DNA of 64,000 nt from Algoriphagus sp. GTDB lineage: Bacteria; Bacteroidota; Bacteroidia; Cytophagales; Cyclobacteriaceae. Below the pieces are notes generated by a model. That model did not search any database and was not told the DNA's origin. It worked only from the letters and a program-made list of their open reading frames with translations. Shown here in pieces: positions 57,001-64,000 of this stretch (positions are counted from its first letter, which is position 1; each line of letters opens with the position of its first letter). Position numbers and translations under genes: made by a program. The stretch lies in contig JANQWS010000053.1 of NCBI GenBank assembly GCA_030729785.1, forward strand, positions 1-64,000. Direction: 5' to 3'.

Positions 57001-57192
57001 GCCAGTTGTTGGTTCTGTAGCCGTAATAACCAAAACTGCAAAATCTGGAGTATTTTGATTTCCAGTACTCCGGTTATTCTCCATAAATCCCACCCAAAAT
57101 TCTTTGCCTGTGGTAGAAAGTTGTCCATAGCTCGTAAAAGCCAATGCCAACACAGGAAAGAAAAGTACCAAAAAGCGGGAAATCATTCGCAT
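54058..57192 (-). CDS. T9SS-secreted surface protein with IgGFc-binding-like domain (copy B)
   Basis: At 1,044 residues this is collinear with copy A: signal peptide (FLVLFFPVLALAFTSYGQ), IgGFc-binding-like module (about 100-460, HAFNERFRSADGTVILPLGALG, FGGNKWTSVGACGN, QQAYPVNTWGTSFVHTALLG), PKD near 500 (VWDFGDGTP), two PKD-like segments, three SprB-type repeats near 740, 820 and 900, and a type B sorting domain from about 965 (MTIYNRWGQLVYAG, APLGTYSYATTYSY). The two proteins differ at many positions throughout, so the duplication is not recent. It is likely exported by the type IX system and attached to the surface. The ligand is unknown. Confidence 0.85.
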   Translation of the reverse strand: MRMISRFLVLFFPVLALAFTSYGQLSTTGKEFWVGFMENNRSTGNQNTPDFAVLVITATEPTTGVIEFLGQAESFSLTTGEQYTFRKNSFFDIDLLNRNSGQIENLGIHITSTGKVAVHAFNERFRSADGTVILPLGALGKDHYITSHFEVNPLANLNVNNESTLLVVATEDNTQVEITTTENSISGESKGFPFEVVLNRGQSYQIKARGDLTGSRVRVIGANADECKKIAVFGGNKWTSVGACGNANDHLYQQAYPVNTWGTSFVHTALLGRSSGELVKVLASEDNTEVRINGILQPQVLNSGEWLPLEFGANESGKIDTSKPASVTVFSKSQTCNNASDPFATNGDPFMITYSPTEQLLTQLDFNAISLPSIVNHYVNIVVKTGEENQTRLDGVAIGNSFQMLPGDPTYKFARIEITQGVHELSNPAGFAAYVYGFGNIESYGYAAGAALNNLNFETQPEYAFDVEGDNVACLNQEGAWTINSENPDFTYFVWDFGDGTPTEIGKNVTHTFKQPGKYEVSIVASLSPNSCDDQEETTFEVEVLKTEAVLLGAQSVCPEVEEVMYRVKNKQNISRMEFEVEGGTILETYSDSVLIRWGPSNPDALVRLVPFSENGCPGEVIELPVVVELRIEVIEAEGEKEVCFDPSVRFTYAAPNPSNGRRYEWVVQGGTLVSGQDSDKIEVIWDQEDVIGTVGYTAYSLVDNSCAGTAPDIQVKVATQLRLATQSITDVACFGEATGKIEVLAAGGTSSTTIPYTFEWSHDATLKSSSASNLKAGLYTVKVIDALGCTQSIADMEVKEPPLLQLSSVTTLPTTCFGKKDGQVRLEVIGGVGPYSLEFGGTQVFTGIFELDTLKKEIYAWEVTDANGCKIPIDFEITSPPPLVVDVSLAKTACPGQADGELLVVPSGTQGPFDYLWTPTSQTTDLATGLAIGSYEVQVTDAAGCISFGTGSVIEEAPKIRMPNAFNPKEGVFTGVSTCVVDFSMTIYNRWGQLVYAGNQGWDGQFAGKEAPLGTYSYATTYSYRIEGSSIQVTFRGAVLLIN

Positions 57193-57286
57193 ACAAGCTA
57201 AATCTAGACTTCAAATTTACATCAGAAATATACAATACTATAGTGAACAAATAAGGGCTTCGGTTTGAAGAATATGAAAAGTTTAA

Positions 57287-58975
<1,689 letters not shown>

Positions 58976-58993
58976 ACTGCAAGCAATACAATC

Positions 58994-60391
58994 GTGCTGC
59001 TCACTGCCATTTTAATTTACCTAGTCATCACTCTTGCGATTGGCGCAGCTTCGTCGAGGCTAGTAAAAAATTCGAATGACTTTGTGCTTGCAGGTCGATC
59101 CCTTCCCTTATTTTTATCTGCATCGGCTCTCTTTGCCACCTGGTTTGGTTCAGAAACGATTTTTGGTGCATCCTCGGTCTACTTGGATGAAGGACTTTTG
59201 GGAGTGATTGAAGATCCTTTTGGAGGTGCGCTTTGCCTGATTTTATTTGGCCTTTTTTATCTACGTCCCATGTACCGGATGAATGTACTGACCATCGGAG
59301 ATGTATTTAAAAAACTCTTTGGCGAACGTTTAGCCTTTTTTGCCTCCCTCTTTATGATCCCTGCTTACTTTGGCTATGTCGCTGCCCAACTGATTGCTTT
59401 AAGTTTGGTATTGGGGACAGTTACCGACCTTAGTCTTTTGGAGGGGGTAGTTATTTCTGCTTGCATCGTCGTTTTTTACACCTTCCTGGGCGGAATGTGG
59501 GCCATCTCCATTACCGATTTTATGCAGACTACGGGCATCGTCATTGGGCTACTGGCTGTAGCCTACCTCGTTGCAGACGAAGCAGGTGGCGTGGGGGTGA
59601 TTTTAGAAAAAGCCCCACCTGAAAGTTTCCAATTTTTCCCTGAAGCTAATTTTTCTGCATGGACTTCTTACTTTGGAGCTTGGATCATTCTCGGGTTGGG
59701 CAGCATTCCCTCTCAGGATATCTACCAACGAGTGATGTCTTCCAAATCGGAAAAGGTAGCTGTTCAATCCACTTTTTTAGCAGGTATTTTTTACCTGAGC
59801 TTTGGTTTGCTTCCACTATTTATTGCTTTGGGAGCAAAAATACTTTATCCCGAGCTGTACTTAGCAGACAAGCAGATGCTCTTGCCTGCCATGGTTTTGC
59901 AGCACAGCAATCTTGCAATACAAGTACTCTTCTTTGGAGCATTGATTTCTGCGATTATGAGTACTACTAGTTCGGGATTGCTAGCACCAGCAGCCATTAT
60001 CTCGGAAAACTTAATCCGCCCTTACTTTGGAAAAAAGTTATCGGATCCCCAGTTTTTATGGATTTTACGCCTAAATGTGATCTTGGTTGCCACTATCTCA
60101 TTAGCCATGGCCTCTTGGAAATCAGATATTTACGAGCTTGTAGCTGGAGCATCCATTTTAATGCTCGTATCCTTATTTGTTCCACTTACCGCAGGGATTT
60201 ACTGGAAAAAATCGTCTTCAATGGGGGCCTTTCTTGCTTTAGTTGTGGGAATGGGCAGCTATCTTGCAGCAGAAACCTACCTACCCAATCAAGAAACTCA
60301 TATCCTAGGTCTACTAGCTAGTGGACTAGCAATGGTAATTGGGAGTTTGATTTTCCCAAACAAATTGCCTTCGACTCATGAACTATCCTAA
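58994..60391 (+). CDS. Sodium:solute symporter family protein
   Basis: The 465-residue protein of the SSS family uses a GTG start at 58994, 18 bases after the ABC-F stop. It has about twelve to thirteen helices. LVKNSNDFVLAGRSLPLFLSASALFATWFGSETIFGASS near residues 25-60 and FLGGMWAISITDFMQTTGIVIG near residue 160 are typical of the proline/pantothenate-like branch. The substrate is unknown. Its last 14 bases overlap the rlmI start, so the two are translationally coupled. Confidence 0.86.
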   Translation: MLLTAILIYLVITLAIGAASSRLVKNSNDFVLAGRSLPLFLSASALFATWFGSETIFGASSVYLDEGLLGVIEDPFGGALCLILFGLFYLRPMYRMNVLTIGDVFKKLFGERLAFFASLFMIPAYFGYVAAQLIALSLVLGTVTDLSLLEGVVISACIVVFYTFLGGMWAISITDFMQTTGIVIGLLAVAYLVADEAGGVGVILEKAPPESFQFFPEANFSAWTSYFGAWIILGLGSIPSQDIYQRVMSSKSEKVAVQSTFLAGIFYLSFGLLPLFIALGAKILYPELYLADKQMLLPAMVLQHSNLAIQVLFFGALISAIMSTTSSGLLAPAAIISENLIRPYFGKKLSDPQFLWILRLNVILVATISLAMASWKSDIYELVAGASILMLVSLFVPLTAGIYWKKSSSMGAFLALVVGMGSYLAAETYLPNQETHILGLLASGLAMVIGSLIFPNKLPSTHELS

Positions 60392-61559
60392 GCTTATTCT
60401 TCAAAAAGGAAAAGAAGTTTCCCTACTTCGAAAACATCATTGGGTATTTTCTGGCGCACTTGCAAAAAAAGAAGAGGGAATCGAAAATGGGGATTTGGTG
60501 GCCGTGTATTCGTCTAAAGATGCCTTTTTAGGAATAGGGCATTATGCCACGGGTTCCATCATGGTCCGAATTATTTCCTTTGAAGAACGAGCCATAGATA
60601 CTGAATTTTGGACGGAAAAAATCTCTGCTGCACATTCGGTACGCGAAGCCCTACAACTCACGAAGCAAGAGGAGACAACCGTCTACCGATTAGTTCATGG
60701 CGAAGGTGATGGACTACCTGGTTTAATCATTGACTATTACAACGGGACTGCGGTAATTCAGGCACATCATATTGGGATACACTTGCAAGTACAGGCAATC
60801 ACGGAAGCGTTGAGAGCCGTATATGGAAGCCATCTCAAAGGAGTGTATGATAAAAGTGGGGAGACCCTCCCCAAGGCAGAGGCCGTACCTTCCAACGAGT
60901 GGCTCTGGGGGAAGGCTGAAACCAACTTGGTAAAAGAATATGGTGCAGTTTATAAAATTGACTGGGAAAAAGGACAAAAAACGGGCTTCTTCATCGACCA
61001 GCGTGAAAACAGAAATTTAGTCGCCAGCTACTCTAAGGGAAAAAAAGTACTGAACACCTTTTGCTACTCCGGAGGGTTTTCAGTACTCGCACTGCAAGAG
61101 GGAGCCAGTGAAGTCCATTCTGTAGATATTTCTCAAAAGGCAATAGACCTCACGGAAGAGAATGTTGGATTAAATGCAGGATTCCAAGGCAAGCACCAAT
61201 CCATCGTAGCGGATGTAGTCAAATACATTCGTGAGATTGGCGATGACTTCGATATTATCATTTTGGATCCACCCGCCTTTGCCAAAAGCCTAAAAGCCAG
61301 ACACAATGCGGTGCAAGCTTACAAGCGTTTGAATGCTGAAGCACTTCGAAAAATCAAACCGGGAGGAATCTTATTTACCTTTTCCTGTAGCCAGGTGGTC
61401 GATAAGCGACTTTTTGCCAATACCATCACTGCTGCAGCACTAGAAAGCAAACGAAACGTACGGATCTTGCATCAGCTTTCCCAGCCTGCAGATCATCCGA
61501 TCAACTGCTTTCATCCAGAAACAGAATATTTGAAGGGACTGGTCTTGTATGTAGATTAG
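60378..61559 (+). CDS. rlmI: 23S rRNA methyltransferase of the RlmI family
   Basis: The 393-residue protein has an N-terminal PUA domain (residues 1-75, HHWVFSGALAKKEEGIENGDLVAVYSS), a middle region, and a SAM-dependent methylase domain from about residue 200. GQKTGFFIDQRENR, LNTFCYSGGFSVLALQEGA (SAM binding), IILDPPAFAKS (catalytic motif IV) and FTFSCSQVV with the catalytic Cys are all present. This is the RlmI/RlmK family, which makes m5C in 23S rRNA. The exact target base in this organism is assumed from family. Confidence 0.9.
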   Translation: MNYPKLILQKGKEVSLLRKHHWVFSGALAKKEEGIENGDLVAVYSSKDAFLGIGHYATGSIMVRIISFEERAIDTEFWTEKISAAHSVREALQLTKQEETTVYRLVHGEGDGLPGLIIDYYNGTAVIQAHHIGIHLQVQAITEALRAVYGSHLKGVYDKSGETLPKAEAVPSNEWLWGKAETNLVKEYGAVYKIDWEKGQKTGFFIDQRENRNLVASYSKGKKVLNTFCYSGGFSVLALQEGASEVHSVDISQKAIDLTEENVGLNAGFQGKHQSIVADVVKYIREIGDDFDIIILDPPAFAKSLKARHNAVQAYKRLNAEALRKIKPGGILFTFSCSQVVDKRLFANTITAAALESKRNVRILHQLSQPADHPINCFHPETEYLKGLVLYVD

Positions 61560-61623
61560 TTTTCAAACATATTGCCACCTTAATTCTTTTTAAATAATAA
61601 CTTATCCCAAAAAATAAAATCTA

Positions 61624-62061
61624 ATGTACACTGGACTTCAACACGCTCACTCTGGCCTAGCCTATTTGGCATTGTTGGCACTCATTCTTGTCATCCTTTG
61701 GTCGCTTGTAGGCGCGCTATCAGGTCGCGATTTCCTGGAGAAAGATCGCAAAATAGCCCTAATCGCATTTATCTTGTGCCACGTACAATTGCTTGTGGGC
61801 TTGATTTTGTATTTCGTCAGTCCTCTAGGCTACGCGCTACTTTCAGGTGGCGGGGCCATGGCTGATTCCGCAGCTCGTTTGACAGCCTTGGAACACCCAT
61901 TAATCAACATCATCGCAATTGTTTTGATTACCATTGGCTACAGTAGAACTAAAAAACTGGAAAGCTCCAAAGCAAAATTTCGAAGCATTTACATGATGTA
62001 TGCCATTGGATTAATTTTGATTTTAAGTCGGATCCCTTGGGGAAATTGGTTAGGCAATTAA
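61624..62061 (+). CDS. Four-helix membrane protein, cytochrome-b-like
   Basis: The 145-residue protein has four hydrophobic helices. Histidines lie at similar depth in several of them (LQHAHSGLAYLAL, LCHVQLLVGLIL, ALEHPLINIIAI), which could ligate heme; such proteins in Bacteroidota are often labelled cytochrome B. The cytoplasmic tail of helix 3 is basic. It ends shortly before a strong terminator, so it is separate from the TonB receptor gene downstream. Heme binding is not proven by sequence. Confidence 0.62.
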   Translation: MYTGLQHAHSGLAYLALLALILVILWSLVGALSGRDFLEKDRKIALIAFILCHVQLLVGLILYFVSPLGYALLSGGGAMADSAARLTALEHPLINIIAIVLITIGYSRTKKLESSKAKFRSIYMMYAIGLILILSRIPWGNWLGN

Positions 62062-62086
62062 TTGAATCCAATCCTAAAATTTTTTT

Positions 62087-62113
62087 AAATCCAGCCTAAG
62101 GCTGGATTTTTTT
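62087..62113 (+). terminator. Terminator after the cytochrome-b-like gene
   Basis: AAATCCAGCC and GGCTGGATTT form a perfect 10-bp stem with a 3-base loop, followed by T residues. It lies 25 bases after the stop codon. Confidence 0.9.
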
Positions 62114-62160
62114 GTTTGCCCCTAGTTATCCATCTCTAAAAACTGTGCATCTATAAATTT

Positions 62161-62168
62161 TACCTTTG
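62161..62168 (+). promoter_or_regulatory. Putative -7 box for the ZnuD-like receptor
   Basis: TACCTTTG matches TAnnTTTG exactly, 66 bases before the start codon. The predicted transcription start falls right at the first dyad (62176-62194). Confidence 0.5.
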
Positions 62169-62175
62169 GTCATCA

Positions 62176-62194
62176 TTTGCAACTTTGTTTCAAA
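62176..62194. promoter_or_regulatory. Candidate metalloregulator (Zur/Fur-type) operator 1
   Basis: TTTGCAAC and GTTTCAAA are inverted half-sites with one mismatch around a 3-base centre, giving a 19-bp dyad of the size used by Fur-family regulators. It overlaps the predicted transcription start of the receptor gene. The same sequence recurs 50 bases on. Confidence 0.55.
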
Positions 62195-62225
62195 AATAGT
62201 AGGTAGTTTTAGGTAAATCTTTATT

Positions 62226-62244
62226 TTTGCAACTATGATTCAAA
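62226..62244. promoter_or_regulatory. Candidate metalloregulator operator 2, overlapping the start codon
   Basis: TTTGCAACTATGATTCAAA repeats the first site with two changes over 19 positions (21 counting two shared A). It includes the ATG of the receptor gene, so a bound repressor would sit on the start of the coding region. Confidence 0.5.
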
Positions 62245-64000
62245 AAGCAATTTTGCTTTGTCTGGTACTAATCCTTTCACTGGGCACGCTTTCCGCACAA
62301 AAATGCGACCTCGTTCTTCGTGGAAGGGTATTGCATTTGGAAAATAACCAGCCTATTGAAGCCGCCTACATATGGCTATCTGAATCCGCCACTGGAGTAG
62401 TCACTGATGCCAATGGGAATTTCATGCTTAAAAATCTCTGCCAGGGTCAACAAACGATACAAATCACTTTTATTGGACACAAGGAAATCAAGCAATCCAT
62501 TGGGCTGAATTCAGCAATCAACAATTTGACCTTTAAAATGGAGGAAGAATCGGTAGCCCTAGGAACGGTAGATGTTCATGGCCACCGAGAGGCCGTACAA
62601 ACAACCACAGCTGTTTCCACGCTCTATGGAGAAGCGCTCTTGCAGTCCCGCGGAGAAAGCCTGGGAGAAAGTTTGAAAAGAGTCGCGGGAGTCTCCACTT
62701 TTTCTACTGGCAACACCATTTCAAAGCCTGTGATTCATGGATTACATAGCAATCGAATCTTAATTTTAAACAATGGCATTCGCCTCGAAGGCCAACAATG
62801 GGGCGCAGAACATGCTCCAGAAATTGATCCTTTCCTAGCAGATGAACTAACAGTAATCAAAGGCGCAGAGACTGTTCGCTATGGCCCTGAAGCCATGGGT
62901 GGGGTGATCTTGGTCAACCCTCCTGCCCTTCCTACCTCTAAAAAATACGCTACAGAACTAAACTTGGTGGGCAATTCCAATGGAGGTGCCGGTAATGTAG
63001 CCGTTTCCCATGCAGGCGGTTCTGGAAAATACCCAGGACTAGGCTACCGCATACAGGGCGCTACAAGGCGAGCTGGAAATATCCAAACCCCAACGTACAA
63101 CCAAGGGAACACGGGGATGTCTGAAGCCAGTCTTTCGGGCGCTTTGGGTTACAGTTCCCCCAAAATTGGTACCGAAGCCTATTACAGTTTCTTTACCACC
63201 GAATTGGGTATTCTTCGCGATGCACACACAGGAAATCTTTCCGACTTGCTAGCAATCATTGAAAATGGTGCTCCTTTTGCCCAGGCGGATTTTACCTACA
63301 CCATCAACAATCCCAAACAAGTAGTCACACATCACTTGGCGAAATTAAAGGCACATTACCATTTGAATCCTTCCTGGAAACTCAATTTTCAGTATGGATT
63401 TCAACAAAACAACCGTCAAGAATTTGACCGTCGAAGAGGAGAGCTGAATACCCGCCCCAGCTTAGATTTGGAATTATTTACCAACACTGCTGAATTAATT
63501 CTTGAACACAATTTGAAATCTCAATGGACTGGTTCAATGGGAATTCACCTGATCCAACAAGCCAATAGCAATGTGCCAGGCACCGGAGTGACTCCCTTGA
63601 TTCCAAACTATGATCTCCTGAATGGTGGTGTTTTTGTAATGGAAAAGTACCTGAAGGGTGCACTTGAACTCGAAGCTGGTCTCCGCTACGACTACCGTAC
63701 CGTTTCGGCAGCTCGTTACGTGGGCAAGAACTTGCAAGAAGCCACGATGACCTACCAAAATGGTTCCCTCTTTTTTGGAGGTAGATACCAGATTAATTCG
63801 AATTGGTCTTTTACATCCAACCTTGGAACTGCCTGGAGACCCCCCAATGTAAATGAATTGTTTAGCCAAGGTCTCCACCATGGTGCTGCTGCCGTAGAGT
63901 TGGGGGATGCCAACTTGGATTCCGAGAAATCCCTGAAATGGGTCAATGAATTAGAATACGAGGGAAAGAGAAGCACCTTGGAACTCGCTGCTTATGCCAA
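62235..64000 (+). CDS. TonB-dependent receptor, ZnuD-like, cut by the window edge
   Basis: The frame is open from the ATG at 62235 to the window end (588 codons, no stop). A signal peptide (ILLCLVLILSLGTLSAQ) is followed by a carboxypeptidase-regulatory-like domain (about 25-110), then the plug with LLQSRGESLGESLKRVAGVST and ELTVIKGAETVRYGPEAMGGVI, and barrel strands. HGLHSNRILILNNGIRLEGQ, GAEHAPEIDPF and the His-rich ELFSQGLHHG are reminiscent of ZnuD-type zinc receptors. Two dyads upstream support metal control. Zinc as the ligand is a guess from pattern; the C-terminal barrel is missing. Confidence 0.86.
   Translation, partial: MIQKAILLCLVLILSLGTLSAQKCDLVLRGRVLHLENNQPIEAAYIWLSESATGVVTDANGNFMLKNLCQGQQTIQITFIGHKEIKQSIGLNSAINNLTFKMEEESVALGTVDVHGHREAVQTTTAVSTLYGEALLQSRGESLGESLKRVAGVSTFSTGNTISKPVIHGLHSNRILILNNGIRLEGQQWGAEHAPEIDPFLADELTVIKGAETVRYGPEAMGGVILVNPPALPTSKKYATELNLVGNSNGGAGNVAVSHAGGSGKYPGLGYRIQGATRRAGNIQTPTYNQGNTGMSEASLSGALGYSSPKIGTEAYYSFFTTELGILRDAHTGNLSDLLAIIENGAPFAQADFTYTINNPKQVVTHHLAKLKAHYHLNPSWKLNFQYGFQQNNRQEFDRRRGELNTRPSLDLELFTNTAELILEHNLKSQWTGSMGIHLIQQANSNVPGTGVTPLIPNYDLLNGGVFVMEKYLKGALELEAGLRYDYRTVSAARYVGKNLQEATMTYQNGSLFFGGRYQINSNWSFTSNLGTAWRPPNVNELFSQGLHHGAAAVELGDANLDSEKSLKWVNELEYEGKRSTLELAAYA

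Overview
The window comes from a member of the Bacteroidota, most likely a Cyclobacteriaceae/Algoriphagus-type marine or soil saprophyte. The evidence is moderately AT-rich DNA, two cell-surface proteins with type IX secretion (T9SS type B) C-terminal sorting domains, TonB-dependent receptors with an N-terminal carboxypeptidase-regulatory-like domain, a DUF4369-type TlpA thioredoxin lipoprotein, and a few promoters of the Bacteroidota TAnnTTTG type. The species assignment is inference. Both window ends cut features: a tRNA-Glu on the left and a TonB receptor on the right.

Layout. 1-2.7 kb: two tandem tRNA-Glu genes, a GAPDH-family gene, a secreted protein and a DUF2064-type nucleotidyl/glycosyltransferase. 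2.7-10.5 kb: a hexuronate module with a tripartite TRAP importer (dctM, dctQ, dctP), KDPG aldolase and KDG kinase on the minus strand, facing altronate dehydratase (uxaA) and tagaturonate reductase (uxaB) on the plus strand. Together these cover tagaturonate to pyruvate plus glyceraldehyde-3-phosphate; the isomerase uxaC is not in the window. 10.5-15.7 kb: a TetR-ABC-HlyD-TolC exporter operon with a perfect dyad in front of the regulator. 15.7-19.8 kb: small membrane and lipoproteins, a dispersed repeat, and a SerB-SerA fusion for serine synthesis. 19.8-23.1 kb: rfbB, a UDP-glucuronate 4-epimerase-like gene and a GT4 glycosyltransferase for surface polysaccharide. 23.6-28.8 kb: alaS-gatB-TlpA operon. 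29-37.8 kb: a D-serine-deaminase-like PLP enzyme, a MATE exporter, a fatty acyl-CoA ligase, an unusual kinase plus ADP-ribosylglycohydrolase lipoprotein pair, a beta-barrel protein and an alpha/beta hydrolase. 37.8-42.4 kb: xylose operon (symporter, xylB, xylA). 42.8-46.2 kb: sdaAB and a TolC/MacA-like pair. 46.2-49.3 kb: a TonB receptor divergent from a DtxR/MntR-type metalloregulator. 49.4-57.2 kb: galE and two collinear ~1,043-residue T9SS surface proteins. 57.3-64 kb: ABC-F ATPase, a sodium symporter, rlmI, a small membrane protein and a ZnuD-like TonB receptor that runs off the edge.

The carbohydrate genes (galacturonate branch, xylose, galE) suggest use of plant or algal polysaccharides, although no polysaccharide-degrading enzyme is present. 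The least ordinary items are: a dispersed palindromic repeat family (two clear copies, one possible decayed copy); the twin IgGFc-binding-like T9SS proteins flanking one copy; two near-identical 21-bp dyads at the start of the ZnuD-like receptor; two TTAG-N5/6-CTAA dyads between the other TonB receptor and the DtxR-type gene; the kinase/ADP-ribosylglycohydrolase lipoprotein pair; and an exporter ATPase with a rewritten ABC signature and Walker B. I found no CRISPR array, transposase or prophage.
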